Positions 8,407 to 18,069 of a DNA stretch of 64,000 nt are shown in pieces. Source of the stretch: Fonticella tunisiensis (GTDB lineage: Bacteria; Bacillota; Clostridia; Clostridiales; Caloramatoraceae). The notes beneath the pieces are model-generated. The model ran no database searches, was not told the DNA's origin, and saw nothing but the letters and a program-made list of their open reading frames with translations. Numbering within the stretch: the first letter of the stretch is position 1; every line of letters starts with the position of its first letter. The translations under genes were made by a program, and so were the position numbers. The stretch covers positions 1 to 64,000 of the forward strand of contig NZ_SOAZ01000006.1 in the NCBI RefSeq assembly GCF_004364155.1, in the 5' to 3' direction.

Positions 8407-11016
8407 TTGGCTTTAACACCAATGATGCAGCAATATCTAGAGATTAAGGAACAGTGCAAGGATTGTATTTTATTTTTCAGGCTTGGGGATTTTTATGAAA
8501 TGTTCTTTGAAGATGCTGAAATAGCTTCAAGGGAACTGGAACTCGTATTAACAGGTAGAGATTGCGGTCTGGATAAAAGAGCTCCAATGTGTGGAGTTCC
8601 ATATCATTCATCAGAGAGCTATATATCAAAACTTATAGAAAAAGGTTATAAGGTAGCTATATGCGAGCAGGTTGAGGATCCTGCCCTTGCAAAGGGAATT
8701 GTAAAGAGGGAAATCATAAGAATTGTAACCCCTGGAACTGTTATGGAAAGCAGCCTTCTTGATGAAAAGAAAAACAATTATATTGGTTGTCTCTATTTCT
8801 CTCGGGATGGTTTTTCGTTATCCGTTTGTGACATTTCGACAGGTGAATTTCTTACTACAAGTTCAAAAGGTAGTTTATCAAGAGCTGTTGATGAACTTTC
8901 AAAATATAATCCTGCCGAGCTTCTTATAATTGATAACAATATTCAAAACAGAGAAAAGCTGGAAAAAACTATTAAAGAAAGGTTTAATCTATTGTTAAGC
9001 TTTGTAAAACACGATTCGCCAGAAAACAATATAATTTTGGAAAGATTTAATGATGATCTATCCAGTCTTAATGAAGATGAACTGAATTGCTGCGGATGCT
9101 TATACAAATATATATATGAAACTCAAAAAAATAGCCTCGGGCATATTGTTCATATAAAGAAATATGAGTTAAATGATTTTATGGTGCTGGATGCTTCTAC
9201 AAGAAAAAATCTGGAACTTACACAGACGATTTTTGGTAAACAGAGAAAGGGATCACTTCTCTGGGCCCTCGATAAAACTCAAACTTCTATGGGAAGCCGA
9301 CTCCTCAGAAAATGGATTGAAGAACCGTTGATAAGCCAGGATGAGATAAACAAGAGGCTCGACTCCGTTGAAGAATTAATGAATAATGTTTACCTTTCCT
9401 CAGATTTAAAGGAATATCTAAAAAATGTTTATGATATAGAAAGGTTGATAAGTAAAATATCATGTGGTTCAGCAAATGCCAGGGATCTTATATCCCTAAA
9501 AGAATCATTAAGGTTCCTGCCTGATATAAAAGCTGCAATATCAGTCTGCAAAACTAAACTGTTGAGTAATATTTATGAAAACTTTGATACACTCGACGAT
9601 GTATATAAACTGATAGATTGTTCAATAGCAGATAATCCTCCACTTCAGCTTAAAGAGGGTGGAATAATAAAGGAAGGATATGAACCTGAAATTGATAAGT
9701 TGAGAGAAGCGATGATAAACGGCAGGGAATGGATAGCAAACCTGGAGCAAAAAGAAAGGGAAGAAACAGGCATAAAGTCTCTAAAGGTAGGATATAATAA
9801 AGTTTTTGGTTACTATATTGAGATTACCAAGAGTAACCTTTCAAGTATACCAGAGGGAAGATATATCAGAAAGCAGACCCTTGCAAATGCTGAAAGGTTC
9901 ATAACTCCAGAGCTTAAAGAAATTGAAAACCTGGTTCTTGGAGCCGAGGAAAAGGTTGTAGAATTGGAGTATGAAAAATTTGTTTCCATCAGGGCTGAGG
10001 TTTCAAAGGAAGTTACAAGAATTCAAAAAATGGCAAGATACATTGCAATAATCGATGTGCTTCTATCATTCTCTCAGGTTTCCTTTGAAAATAACTACGT
10101 AAAACCTAAGATATCATCTGACGGGGAGATCGATATCAAAGATGGAAGGCATCCCGTAGTAGAAAAAGTAATACAGGGAATATTTGTACCAAATGATACT
10201 TTCTTAAATTTAAAGGATGATGTAATTTCCATTATAACGGGGCCTAATATGGCCGGAAAATCCACATATATGAGGCAGGTAGCGCTAATTACATTGATGG
10301 CGCAGATAGGATGCTTTGTTCCGGCAAGATCAGCCAAGATATCTATAGTGGATAGAATTTTTACGAGAATAGGAGCGTCGGATGATTTATCCTCTGGAAA
10401 AAGTACCTTTATGGTTGAAATGTCCGAGGTATCAAACATTTTGCAAAATGCTACTCGAAACAGCCTTATAATATTAGACGAAGTCGGAAGGGGAACAAGT
10501 ACCTTCGATGGACTCAGTATAGCCTGGTCTGTGGTAGAATATATAGGCAGACGAATCGGGGCAAAAACCCTTTTTGCAACACATTATCATGAGTTAACTG
10601 AGCTGGAAGGTAAGATTAAAGGAGTAAAGAACTATTGTATTTCAGTAAAGGAACATGGAGATGATATTTTATTCCTTAGAAAGATAATCCGAGGTGGGGC
10701 TGATCAGAGTTATGGCATTCAGGTAGCAAAGCTTGCCGGTCTTCCTGATGAAGTTGTATCTAAAGCAAAGGAAATATTGTCGAAATTAGAGGAAAGCGAT
10801 ATAAATAAAAATATTAAGGAGAATATAAAAAAGGACGAAATTGCTGCAACAGCTATAGATGAAACTAAAAGCAGGAAGGATGAGCAAATAAGCATGTTCA
10901 ATTATAAAGAAAATGAAATCATCGTTGAACTTAAGGAAATTGACATAGTGAACATAACTCCTATGGAAGCAATGAACATTCTTTATACCCTAAGCCAAAA
11001 AGCTAAAAAGATGTAG
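8407..11016 (+). CDS. mutS: DNA mismatch repair ATPase MutS
   Basis: The 869-aa protein recognises base mismatches and small loops and recruits MutL. The mismatch-binding domain carries FYEMF near residue 30 (the Phe-x-Glu wedge), followed by connector, lever and clamp regions. The ABC-type ATPase has GPNMAGKSTYMRQ near residue 615, LIILDEVGRGTSTFDG near 690 and ATHYHELTE near 720. The start is TTG 8407, placed 8 bases after a strong AAGGAGG; the first ATG lies 5 codons further in with worse spacing. mutL begins 11 bases after the stop, so they form one transcription unit with miaA. Confidence 0.97.
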   Translation: MALTPMMQQYLEIKEQCKDCILFFRLGDFYEMFFEDAEIASRELELVLTGRDCGLDKRAPMCGVPYHSSESYISKLIEKGYKVAICEQVEDPALAKGIVKREIIRIVTPGTVMESSLLDEKKNNYIGCLYFSRDGFSLSVCDISTGEFLTTSSKGSLSRAVDELSKYNPAELLIIDNNIQNREKLEKTIKERFNLLLSFVKHDSPENNIILERFNDDLSSLNEDELNCCGCLYKYIYETQKNSLGHIVHIKKYELNDFMVLDASTRKNLELTQTIFGKQRKGSLLWALDKTQTSMGSRLLRKWIEEPLISQDEINKRLDSVEELMNNVYLSSDLKEYLKNVYDIERLISKISCGSANARDLISLKESLRFLPDIKAAISVCKTKLLSNIYENFDTLDDVYKLIDCSIADNPPLQLKEGGIIKEGYEPEIDKLREAMINGREWIANLEQKEREETGIKSLKVGYNKVFGYYIEITKSNLSSIPEGRYIRKQTLANAERFITPELKEIENLVLGAEEKVVELEYEKFVSIRAEVSKEVTRIQKMARYIAIIDVLLSFSQVSFENNYVKPKISSDGEIDIKDGRHPVVEKVIQGIFVPNDTFLNLKDDVISIITGPNMAGKSTYMRQVALITLMAQIGCFVPARSAKISIVDRIFTRIGASDDLSSGKSTFMVEMSEVSNILQNATRNSLIILDEVGRGTSTFDGLSIAWSVVEYIGRRIGAKTLFATHYHELTELEGKIKGVKNYCISVKEHGDDILFLRKIIRGGADQSYGIQVAKLAGLPDEVVSKAKEILSKLEESDINKNIKENIKKDEIAATAIDETKSRKDEQISMFNYKENEIIVELKEIDIVNITPMEAMNILYTLSQKAKKM

Positions 11017-11027
11017 GAGCTGGTTAA

Positions 11028-12908
11028 ATGGGAATAATAAAATTATTAGATGAAAATACAATAAATAAAATAGCTGCTGGGGAAGTTATCGAAAAGCCTG
11101 CATCCATAGTAAAGGAACTTGTAGAAAATTCTATTGACGCAGGAGCCAGCGAAATATCTGTCGAAGTTAAAGGCGGAGGTATATCTTATATAAGAATTGT
11201 AGATAATGGAAAGGGAATAAATAAAGAAGATATGGGAATTGCTTTTATGAGGCATGCAACAAGCAAACTATCCAGCGAACAGGAGCTTAATAAACTTGTA
11301 ACCCTTGGTTTTAGGGGTGAAGCTTTGGCAAGCATTGCAGCAGTGTCAAAAGTCGAGATGATATCAAAGACTCACGATTCTATTTCGGGATACAGGATTT
11401 ACATTGAAGGGGGAAAGATTATTGAGGAAGGGGAATACGGTTGCCCAGAGGGAACTGTTGTAACGATACGGGATGTATTTTTCAACACTCCTGCAAGACT
11501 TAAATTTTTAAAGTCAGAATCTAAGGAGAGTATGTATATAACCGATATAATGCAAAACTTAGCAATGTCCCATTCAAACATCTCCTTTAAATATATTTCC
11601 AACGGAAAGTTAGTTTTTGCAACCAGGGGAGATGGGGACTTGAAAGGTGTAATTCTTGCTGTTTATGGCAAACAAATAGTGAAAAATCTGATTGATTTGA
11701 ATTGTTCAAGGGATTTTATAACTGTTAAAGGCTATTTAGGCAATAGCAATATTTCAAGGGGTAGCAGAAATTATCAATCTACCTTTATTAATGGCAGATA
11801 CATTAAAAATAAGACCATAACGGCAGCAGTGGAGGCTGCATATAAATCAATGCTTACAATTAATAAATTCCCTTTTTTTGTTCTTCACATATATGTAAAT
11901 CCTGAATTTGTAGATGTTAATGTCCATCCTGCAAAGGCAGAAGTAAAGTTTCAGGATGAACAGCTGATTTTTAAATCTATATATCACTGTGTAAAGGATG
12001 CGCTTATTTCTGCTTCCCATGTACCAGAAATAGAGGATGATAGGAAGGAGTTCATTAGAAACATACAAAAGGTAAATTATTCTCAGCAAAAATTAGATAT
12101 AAAAACTGATATTGAAACGGATAAAAAATACGATGGAATGATAGCCAATGAAAATTTAACTAATAGCTATGAATTGCCCCGAAAAGATATACCCCTTAAT
12201 AGAAATGACGATATTTACTATGAAAAGGATAAAACACAGTATGAACCTGAAGGTGATAGGTCTATATCCGTTGGAAATTATAAAATACCTAACAACTTTG
12301 AAAATGAAGTTACTACTAAAAGGGTTCCTAAGTTTGGTCCCCTTGCTGTTGTAGGCCAAATACATTTTACCTATATAATTGCAGAAGGCCCCGACGATAT
12401 GTACATCATTGACCAGCACGCCGCCCATGAAAGAATATATTACGAAAAGTATTTAAGGGACTATAAAAGTTTTGGAATGCAGAAACAGAATTTGATTGTT
12501 CCTATTGTTCTAGAGTTTTCGGTAAGTGAAAAACAGGCTATTTTTGATAATATAGAGCAATTCAAAAGGCTCGGATACGAAATTGAAGATTTCGGAGGTA
12601 ATTCAGTGGCATTAAGGTGCGTACCTATTATTTACGGAAATCCTGACCCTAAAGTGCTCTTTTATGAGATACTGGAGCAAATAAATTTGAACGATAAGAA
12701 TGTTTTATCGGCCATTGATAAAATTCTCTACACTATGGCCTGCAAAAGTGCAGTAAAAGCCAATGATAAGCTGAGCTATAAGGAAATGGTTGAACTTATT
12801 GAGCAACTGCGTTTTTGTGATAATCCATACAATTGTCCTCATGGACGTCCAACAATAATAAAGATGTCATATATTGAGCTTGAGAAAAAGTTTAAAAGGA
12901 TTCAGTAG
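11028..12908 (+). CDS. mutL: DNA mismatch repair protein MutL (endonuclease-proficient type)
   Basis: The 626-aa product has the N-terminal GHKL ATPase ([20 protein letters not shown] near residue 10, [10 protein letters not shown] near 90). A variable linker (about 330-430) leads to a C-terminal dimerisation domain. The metal-dependent nicking motif [12 protein letters not shown] is present near residue 460, as are the other C-terminal motifs [10 protein letters not shown] and CPHGRP, so it should nick the daughter strand as in organisms lacking MutH. The ribosome site AGGAG is 11 bases behind the mutS stop. miaA starts 11 bases after its stop. Confidence 0.97.
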   Translation: MGIIKLLDENTINKIAAGEVIEKPASIVKELVENSIDAGASEISVEVKGGGISYIRIVDNGKGINKEDMGIAFMRHATSKLSSEQELNKLVTLGFRGEALASIAAVSKVEMISKTHDSISGYRIYIEGGKIIEEGEYGCPEGTVVTIRDVFFNTPARLKFLKSESKESMYITDIMQNLAMSHSNISFKYISNGKLVFATRGDGDLKGVILAVYGKQIVKNLIDLNCSRDFITVKGYLGNSNISRGSRNYQSTFINGRYIKNKTITAAVEAAYKSMLTINKFPFFVLHIYVNPEFVDVNVHPAKAEVKFQDEQLIFKSIYHCVKDALISASHVPEIEDDRKEFIRNIQKVNYSQQKLDIKTDIETDKKYDGMIANENLTNSYELPRKDIPLNRNDDIYYEKDKTQYEPEGDRSISVGNYKIPNNFENEVTTKRVPKFGPLAVVGQIHFTYIIAEGPDDMYIIDQHAAHERIYYEKYLRDYKSFGMQKQNLIVPIVLEFSVSEKQAIFDNIEQFKRLGYEIEDFGGNSVALRCVPIIYGNPDPKVLFYEILEQINLNDKNVLSAIDKILYTMACKSAVKANDKLSYKEMVELIEQLRFCDNPYNCPHGRPTIIKMSYIELEKKFKRIQ

Positions 12909-12919
12909 GTGAATGCTAT

Positions 12920-13864
12920 ATGTCGAAGAATATAATAATTATTGCCGGTCCAACCGCATCAGGAAAAACAGAGCTTGGGATAGCATTGGCAAAGAAAATA
13001 AATGGAGAAGTCGTTTCTGCAGATTCAATGCAAATATATAAGTATATGGATATCGGCACAGCAAAACCCACAAAGGAAGAAATGGATGGAATTCAGCACC
13101 ATATGATAGATATTGTTTTCCCGGACGAAGAATTCAGCGTTGCACTGTATAGAAGGATGGCTGGAGAGTGTATTAATGATATTTTAAACCGTGGAAAAAT
13201 TCCTATAGTCATTGGCGGAACAGGGCTATATATTAATTCTCTAACCTATAATCTGGATTTTACTGAAACCAGTGTTGATAAGGAATATAGAGAACACTTA
13301 ACAGCGCTTGCAAGGGAAAAGGGAAAGGAATATGTCCATCAAATGCTAAAGGATATCGATCCAGAATCCTATAACAGGCTTTATCCCAATGATTTAAAAA
13401 GGGTAATCCGGGCTCTTGAAGTTTATAAAAACACAGGAAAGACCATTTCACAGTATCAAAGGGAGTCCAGACAAAAGCCAATAGAATACAATATAGCCTA
13501 TTTCGCCCTTACAATGGATAGAAGCAGGCTTTATGAAAGAATCAATATAAGAGTAGATAGAATGTTTGAAGCAGGACTTATAGATGAAGTTAAAATGCTT
13601 AGAAGAATGGGATATACAAGGGATTTAACCTCTATGCAGGCCATAGGCTATAAAGAGGTATACGATTATTTGGATGGCTTGTATACCCTTGATGAGGTTA
13701 AAGATATTATTAAGCAGGGGACAAGAAGATATGCAAAAAGGCAACTCACGTGGTTTAGAAAGGATACTAGAGTTAATTGGATTGATCTAGATAAACTTGA
13801 CACAAAAGAAGAAATAATCCAAAATATAATTAAGTACGCTGAAGGAAAATTTAGAGGGATATAG
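12920..13864 (+). CDS. miaA: tRNA dimethylallyltransferase MiaA
   Basis: The 314-aa enzyme transfers dimethylallyl from DMAPP to A37 of UNN-decoding tRNAs, producing the substrate of MiaB. The P-loop [11 protein letters not shown] lies at residues about 8-18. The family motif [17 protein letters not shown] near 35-52 contains the catalytic Asp, and [18 protein letters not shown] near 95-112 is also typical. A C-terminal [14 protein letters not shown] motif is present. It is packed between mutL and hfq in the same direction. Confidence 0.97.
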   Translation: MSKNIIIIAGPTASGKTELGIALAKKINGEVVSADSMQIYKYMDIGTAKPTKEEMDGIQHHMIDIVFPDEEFSVALYRRMAGECINDILNRGKIPIVIGGTGLYINSLTYNLDFTETSVDKEYREHLTALAREKGKEYVHQMLKDIDPESYNRLYPNDLKRVIRALEVYKNTGKTISQYQRESRQKPIEYNIAYFALTMDRSRLYERINIRVDRMFEAGLIDEVKMLRRMGYTRDLTSMQAIGYKEVYDYLDGLYTLDEVKDIIKQGTRRYAKRQLTWFRKDTRVNWIDLDKLDTKEEIIQNIIKYAEGKFRGI

Positions 13865-13903
13865 AATTACTATATTAATATTATTTACCTGGAGGAGGAT
13901 CCT

Positions 13904-14158
13904 ATGAATAAAAGTGCTAATAACCTGCAAGATGTTTTCTTAAACCAAGCAAGAAAAAACAGAATCAGTGTTACTATACATCTGATTAATGGCTTTCAAT
14001 TAAAGGGATTTGTAAAGGGGTTTGATAATTTCACCATTATTCTTGATAACGATGGAAAACAGGTGATGATATATAAACATGCAGTGTCTACTATAACACC
14101 ACTAAAACCTGTACTCTATACAGTTCAAAACAATGAAATAGGCGAGAGTGATGAATAA
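13904..14158 (+). CDS. hfq: RNA chaperone Hfq
   Basis: The 84-aa Sm-like protein forms hexamers that bind small RNAs and mRNAs. Sm1 ([20 protein letters not shown]) and Sm2 ([10 protein letters not shown]) are complete. The Q of the proximal-face motif is present near residue 9, and YKHA matches the Gram-positive form of YKHAI. The C-terminal tail is short and partly acidic, as in Gram-positive Hfq. A strong GGAGGAGG precedes the ATG. It sits 40 bases after miaA and is followed by a terminator. Confidence 0.95.
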   Translation: MNKSANNLQDVFLNQARKNRISVTIHLINGFQLKGFVKGFDNFTIILDNDGKQVMIYKHAVSTITPLKPVLYTVQNNEIGESDE

Positions 14159-14181
14159 ATACCCTTATCAGGGTATTTATT
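14154..14181 (+). terminator. terminator of hfq (end of the mutS-hfq unit)
   Basis: 12-base arms (AATAAATACCCT / AGGGTATTTATT) with a 4-base loop overlap the hfq stop codon and are followed by TTTTTG. Confidence 0.8.
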
Positions 14182-14253
14182 TTTGTGTATATTGATGTAG
14201 CTCAGGCAATTATGTTAAAATTAAACATTATGTTTACCAAGGAGGAACAATCA

Positions 14254-15543
14254 ATGTTGGATATTACTAATAAATATCTAATTGAAAATTTTAATATCAG
14301 ATCTGAAATACTTGAATTATCTGAGAAAGCTTTACAGGACATAGCCAGTACCTTCAATAATATTGATAATATAAAAGAATTTAATCAGATAAAGGTTTTA
14401 AAGGCTATGCAGGAAGAAAAGCTAAGTGATGCGCATTTCACTAATTCAACTGGATATGGATATGGTGATATCGGAAGGGATACACTTGAAAGGGTGTATG
14501 CAAGGATATTCAATGCTGAGGATGCTCTCGTAAGGCCCCAGATCGTTTCAGGCACACATGCAATAACCCTTGCGTTATTTGGCAATCTAAGGCCTGGAGA
14601 TACACTACTTTCAATAACAGGAAAACCCTATGACACGCTTCTTCAGGTAATAGGAATTGAAGGTGAAAACACTGGCTCCCTTAAGGAATATGGCGTTGAT
14701 TATAAACAAATAGATTTAAATGAAGACGGCAAAATCGATATTGATGCAGTTCAAAAACTGATATCACAAGACTCGTCTATCAGGATGATAGAAATTCAAC
14801 GCTCCACCGGCTATGGCTGGAGACCATCCCTTTCTATTTCAGATATAGAAAATGCAATAAAGGAGATTAAGAAGATAAGGGAAGACATAATTTGCTTTGT
14901 TGATAATTGTTATGGAGAATTCATAGATACCAGAGAACCAATTGAGGTTGGAGCAGACATTGTTGCTGGGTCACTGATTAAGAATATAGGAGGTGGTATT
15001 GCACCCACTGGAGGATATGTCGTCGGTAAAGAAAAATATGTAAGACAAGCTGCATTTAGATTAACCGCTCCGGGTCTCGGAAAGGAATGCGGCTCTACAT
15101 ATGGAATTGTAAGGCTTATGTTTCAGGGGTTATTTATGGCTCCCCATATTACGGCTGAAGCCTTGAAATCAGCAATATTCTGTTCAAGGCTAATGGAGCT
15201 TTCAGGTTATGAGGTATCGCCAAAGTATTACGAAAATAGGAGCGATATTATACAGGCCATTAAATTTAACAACCCGAAGGATCTGATTAATTTCTGCAAG
15301 GGAATTCAAAAAGGTTCTCCAGTTGATTCATTTGTTGAATGCGAGCCCTGGGATATGCCTGGATATACCGATCAAGTTATAATGGCAGCAGGCGCCTTTG
15401 TTCAGGGGTCATCAATTGAACTGAGTGCAGATGCACCTATTCGTCCTCCTTACATTGCATATCTGCAGGGAGGATTGACCTTCGAACATGCTAAAATTGG
15501 AATTCTGATAGGGCTATCTAATGTATTAAATAATAAAGAATAA
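14254..15543 (+). CDS. PLP-dependent lyase of the YnbB / 'aluminium resistance' (methionine gamma-lyase-like) family
   Basis: The 429-aa product belongs to the fold-type I family commonly annotated methionine gamma-lyase family protein or YnbB. It shows HFTNSTGYGYGDIGRD near residue 65, EIQRSTGYGWRPS near 185, a DNCYGEF motif near 225, and the likely Schiff-base lysine in GSLIKNIGGGIAPTGGY near 242. The physiological reaction of this family is not well established. ATG 14254 is used because AAGGAGG precedes it at ideal spacing; an upstream in-frame extension to 14185 has no such site. Location after hfq and facing lexA is common in clostridia. Confidence 0.85.
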   Translation: MLDITNKYLIENFNIRSEILELSEKALQDIASTFNNIDNIKEFNQIKVLKAMQEEKLSDAHFTNSTGYGYGDIGRDTLERVYARIFNAEDALVRPQIVSGTHAITLALFGNLRPGDTLLSITGKPYDTLLQVIGIEGENTGSLKEYGVDYKQIDLNEDGKIDIDAVQKLISQDSSIRMIEIQRSTGYGWRPSLSISDIENAIKEIKKIREDIICFVDNCYGEFIDTREPIEVGADIVAGSLIKNIGGGIAPTGGYVVGKEKYVRQAAFRLTAPGLGKECGSTYGIVRLMFQGLFMAPHITAEALKSAIFCSRLMELSGYEVSPKYYENRSDIIQAIKFNNPKDLINFCKGIQKGSPVDSFVECEPWDMPGYTDQVIMAAGAFVQGSSIELSADAPIRPPYIAYLQGGLTFEHAKIGILIGLSNVLNNKE

Positions 15544-15580
15544 AATAAAACCGGCCTGTTAGGCCGGTTTTATTTTATTC
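15538..15580. terminator. 20-bp-arm bidirectional terminator between the YnbB-like gene and lexA
   Basis: Arms 15538-15557 and 15561-15580 form a perfect inverted repeat around a GTT loop with a GC core (CCGGCCT/AGGCCGG) and A/T flanks. It includes the stop codons of both convergent genes. Confidence 0.9.
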
Positions 15581-16184
15581 TTCTAATGAGCCCTACTGCT
15601 TTTCCCAAAATAGTGCAGTTATCTACTATTATTGGCTCCATGTCTGGATTTTCAGGCTGTAGCCTTATATATCCATTTTCCTTATAGAAGCGCTTAACAG
15701 TAGCGCTGTCGTCGATTAATGCTACCACGATATCGCCATTATTGGCTGTTGATTGTTGTTCAACGATTATGTAGTCACCGTCAAGTATTCCACATCCAAT
15801 CATGCTTTCGCCTTTAATTTCCAGCATAAACATGTTATTTTTCATAGGAAAAAAATCGGCGGGAACAGGAAATCTGTCCTCTATATTCTCAACAGCCAAT
15901 ATAGGCTGACCAGCTGCAACTCTACCTACTATAGGCACGTTTATTATTTCCTTTTGATTTAATGTTTCATCTAAAAGCTCAATTGCCCTTGGTTTTGTTG
16001 GATCTCTTCTAATAAGTCCCTTTTTTTCAAGTCTCTCTAAGTGCCCGTGTACTGTTGAAGTGGATTTTAAACCTACAGCATTACATATTTCTCTAACAGA
16101 AGGAGGGTATCCTTTTGCAAATATTTCGCTTTTAATAAAGTCTAATATTTCCTGCTGCTTATCGCTTACTTCGGAATTTGGCAT
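15570..16184 (-). CDS. lexA: SOS repressor LexA
   Basis: The 204-aa repressor has an N-terminal winged helix (residues about 1-68, with [18 protein letters not shown]) and a C-terminal S24 autoprotease. The Ala91-Gly92 cleavage site lies in VGRVAAGQP, the nucleophile Ser127 in GESMIGCG, and Lys164 in ATVKRFYKE. RecA filaments stimulate self-cleavage and induce the SOS genes. ATG 16184 follows AAGGGG. The gene is divergent from yneA, and the shared upstream region has three SOS boxes, one covering its own -35 region, so it is autoregulated. Confidence 0.97.
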   Translation of the reverse strand: MPNSEVSDKQQEILDFIKSEIFAKGYPPSVREICNAVGLKSTSTVHGHLERLEKKGLIRRDPTKPRAIELLDETLNQKEIINVPIVGRVAAGQPILAVENIEDRFPVPADFFPMKNNMFMLEIKGESMIGCGILDGDYIIVEQQSTANNGDIVVALIDDSATVKRFYKENGYIRLQPENPDMEPIIVDNCTILGKAVGLIRRIK

Positions 16185-16216
16185 ATATTACACCCCTTAA
16201 TTCTTAATCTCTATTG

Positions 16217-16245
16217 ATTATAGCACAACTTTAAAGCATAAGCAA
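16217..16245 (-). promoter_or_regulatory. lexA promoter (sigma-A)
   Basis: On the minus strand, TTGCTT (16240-16245) and TATAAT (16217-16222) are separated by 17 bases. The -35 box overlaps the SOS box at 16243-16256. Confidence 0.75.
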
Positions 16246-16256
16246 ACTTATGTTCG
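16243..16256. promoter_or_regulatory. SOS box 1 (LexA operator at lexA)
   Basis: CAAACTTATGTTCG differs slightly from the Gram-positive consensus CGAACRNRYGTTYG and overlaps the lexA -35 box, which would allow autorepression. Confidence 0.7.
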
Positions 16257-16264
16257 TAAAACCG

Positions 16265-16293
16265 TTGACATGAGAACAAATGTTCGATATACT
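16265..16293 (+). promoter_or_regulatory. yneA promoter (sigma-A)
   Basis: TTGACA (16265-16270) and TATACT (16288-16293) have the ideal 17-base spacing. SOS box 2 fills almost the whole spacer, so LexA bound there should block RNA polymerase. Confidence 0.85.
16273..16286. promoter_or_regulatory. SOS box 2 (LexA operator in the yneA promoter spacer)
   Basis: AGAACAAATGTTCG has perfect GAAC/GTTC half-sites and lies between the -35 and -10 boxes of yneA. Confidence 0.85.
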
Positions 16294-16299
16294 TTAAAT

Positions 16300-16313
16300 A
16301 GAACATATGTTCG
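16300..16313. promoter_or_regulatory. SOS box 3 (LexA operator downstream of the yneA -10)
   Basis: AGAACATATGTTCG is a near-palindromic operator 7 bases after the yneA -10 box, 19 bases before the yneA start codon. Confidence 0.85.
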
Positions 16314-16331
16314 TAGAGGGGGGGAATACAT

Positions 16332-16604
16332 ATGAAAAGAAAACTGATGTCAAAAATTATAATTCTTATAATATTATCTATAATGTTTGCATTGCCTTTT
16401 GCAATTCACGTGAAAGGTATCAGCAATAAAAAAGAAAGCATCAAAGTCGTAGTTTATCCAGGCGATACACTGTGGAGTATTGCGGCAGAAAAAAATTCGG
16501 GTTATAGAGATGTAAGACAACTTATTTATGAAATTAGAAAAATAAATAATCTTAAATCACCAGTAATATATCCAGGGCAGGAGCTTGAAATACCCATAAA
16601 ATAA
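16332..16604 (+). CDS. yneA: YneA-type SOS cell-division inhibitor (LysM protein)
   Basis: The 90-aa product has an N-terminal membrane/signal segment (about residues 8-26) and one LysM domain (about 38-88: YPGDTLWSIAAEKNSGYRD then VIYPGQELEIP). In B. subtilis YneA, next to and divergent from lexA, delays septation during the SOS response. Identical placement, size and LysM architecture, plus two SOS boxes in its promoter, support the same role at the outer membrane face or cell wall. Start ATG 16332 follows AGAGGGGGGG. Confidence 0.85.
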   Translation: MKRKLMSKIIILIILSIMFALPFAIHVKGISNKKESIKVVVYPGDTLWSIAAEKNSGYRDVRQLIYEIRKINNLKSPVIYPGQELEIPIK

Positions 16605-16662
16605 TTTATTTATGAATCGATTTTTGATATAATATTAAAAAAATACGATTGAAAAGGATGAT

Positions 16663-17022
16663 ATGGCAATGGATGATATAAAATATTGTGTCCTTGATTC
16701 ATCTAAACTTTGTACCGTCTGCTGTGAATGTGACAGATGTGACCTGTTTCCCGATAAATTTTGCGATAACTGTGGCAAATGCCTTGGAATCGACGGCATT
16801 GATTATAGTGAAATAAGGATCGATGGAATAATTGATGACGCATCTGAGTTAGACGAATATTTGCTTGATGAATATGAACTTCAAAAAATACATAGCTTTG
16901 AGAGTCGGTCAAGGGCTGAAAGGGTAGTGGAGTATGAATTTATAGAAGATATTCCTGAACTTAAAAAAATATATGATAAGAAAATAAATGATATACTGCA
17001 TGGCAGGCATAAAGAAAACTAA
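16663..17022 (+). CDS. Cys-rich N-terminal protein of unknown function (119 aa)
   Basis: Nine cysteines lie in the first 40 residues (positions 9, 17, 20, 21, 23, 26, 34, 37, 40), arranged as CTVCCECDRC and CDNCGKC, a pattern suited to zinc or Fe-S binding. The remaining two thirds are acidic and helical (DDASELDEYLLDEYELQ), with no membrane segment. A GAAAAGGA site supports the start, although ATG 16669 is an alternative. It lies 58 bases after yneA in the same direction and could be co-transcribed with that SOS gene, though I see no terminator to decide this. I do not recognise the family with confidence. Confidence 0.6.
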   Translation: MAMDDIKYCVLDSSKLCTVCCECDRCDLFPDKFCDNCGKCLGIDGIDYSEIRIDGIIDDASELDEYLLDEYELQKIHSFESRSRAERVVEYEFIEDIPELKKIYDKKINDILHGRHKEN

Positions 17023-17048
17023 CCATGAAAAAATGGTTAGTTTTCTTT
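17011..17048. terminator. terminator after the Cys-rich protein gene
   Basis: 15-base arms (AAAGAAAACTAACCA and its complement) with an 8-base loop overlap the stop codon. Confidence 0.75.
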
Positions 17049-17059
17049 ATAAAGACGAT

Positions 17060-17087
17060 AGTTAACATAATATATATTATGTATATT
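17060..17087. other. dif-like half-conserved 28-mer beside the recombinase gene
   Basis: Read on the minus strand, this 28-mer matches 21 of 28 positions of the B. subtilis dif sequence as I recall it. The XerD-side half is close (TTATGTTAACT) and the XerC-side half is poor. It touches the stop codon of the recombinase gene. The region is AT-rich and palindromic, so chance similarity is quite possible. Confidence 0.25.
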
Positions 17088-18055
17088 TATAAATCTGCCA
17101 ACGGATTTGATTTTACAGCTTCTCTTAGCCTTTCATCGTCGACATGGGTATAAATCTGTGTCGTGGATACGCTTTCATGGCCAAGTATATTTTGAAGGGC
17201 CCTGATGTCCACATTACCGTATTTATACATAAGAGTTGCTGCAGTATGCCTTAATTTATGGGGAGTATATTTATCATCGTAAAGTTCAGCACTTATTATA
17301 TATTTTTTAACCAGCATCTCAACGGTTCTTTTATTTATTCTATATCCACGTTCACTGAGAAACAGCGCATCAGAATCAATAATCTTACCCGCAGCTCTAA
17401 CAGGCAGATAGAGGTTTATGGCTTTAATACATGCTGAGTTGAGATATACTGTCCTTTCTTTATTACCTTTACCAATTACGGTTAAAGTGTCTCCCTTTAT
17501 TCTTGAAATATTTATTCCAACAAGTTCCGATAATCTCAACCCACAGTTTAAAAATAACGTAATTATGGCATAATCACGTTCCTTATTTCTGCCATTAATA
17601 GCATTTAAAAGCTTTTTACTTTGATCTAGGGTTAAGTATACCGGGTGCCTCTTGCTTATCTTAGGAGCTTCAAGCTCTCTGGCAGGGTTGTCCTTAATTA
17701 ACTTAGCTTTAGTTTCCAGGTAATTAAAAAAAGCCTTAATCGCAGCGGTTTTACGAGCCCTTGTATAACTTCCATTATCTCTTTTAAGAGTTATGTAGTT
17801 TATAAAAGAGTAGAGATCTCCGAGGCTTATGGTTCTAATAAAATTTTCATCTATGTCAGATATATCTATTTTTTCAACATCATCATCCATTTTATACTTA
17901 AGCCTCTTAACATATTTAAGAAATAGCCTGAGATCCACTTTATAGCCTGAAATAGTATTTATGGATTTGCCCTTTACAGTACATAGGTATCCAAGAAATT
18001 CGTTTAAGATAGAAGGTAAATTCTCATCATATATTTCCATATAATCCAAATCCAT
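17087..18055 (-). CDS. tyrosine recombinase, XerC/XerD-like
   Basis: The 322-aa product has a SAM-like N-terminal core-binding domain (about 12-120) and a catalytic domain with all six expected residues: Arg174 (GLRLSE), Lys196 (GKGNKER), His266 and Arg269 (HKLRHT), His293 (LGHES) and Tyr302 (IYTHV). Such enzymes resolve chromosome dimers at dif or move mobile elements. No phage or integron genes are nearby, and its length fits Xer. The start is uncertain: AGGAGG is only one base from ATG 18055, while TTG 18049 has 7-base spacing. Its promoter coincides with a large inverted repeat. Confidence 0.88.
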   Translation of the reverse strand: MDLDYMEIYDENLPSILNEFLGYLCTVKGKSINTISGYKVDLRLFLKYVKRLKYKMDDDVEKIDISDIDENFIRTISLGDLYSFINYITLKRDNGSYTRARKTAAIKAFFNYLETKAKLIKDNPARELEAPKISKRHPVYLTLDQSKKLLNAINGRNKERDYAIITLFLNCGLRLSELVGINISRIKGDTLTVIGKGNKERTVYLNSACIKAINLYLPVRAAGKIIDSDALFLSERGYRINKRTVEMLVKKYIISAELYDDKYTPHKLRHTAATLMYKYGNVDIRALQNILGHESVSTTQIYTHVDDERLREAVKSNPLADL

Positions 18056-18069
18056 CCCTCCTACTACAC

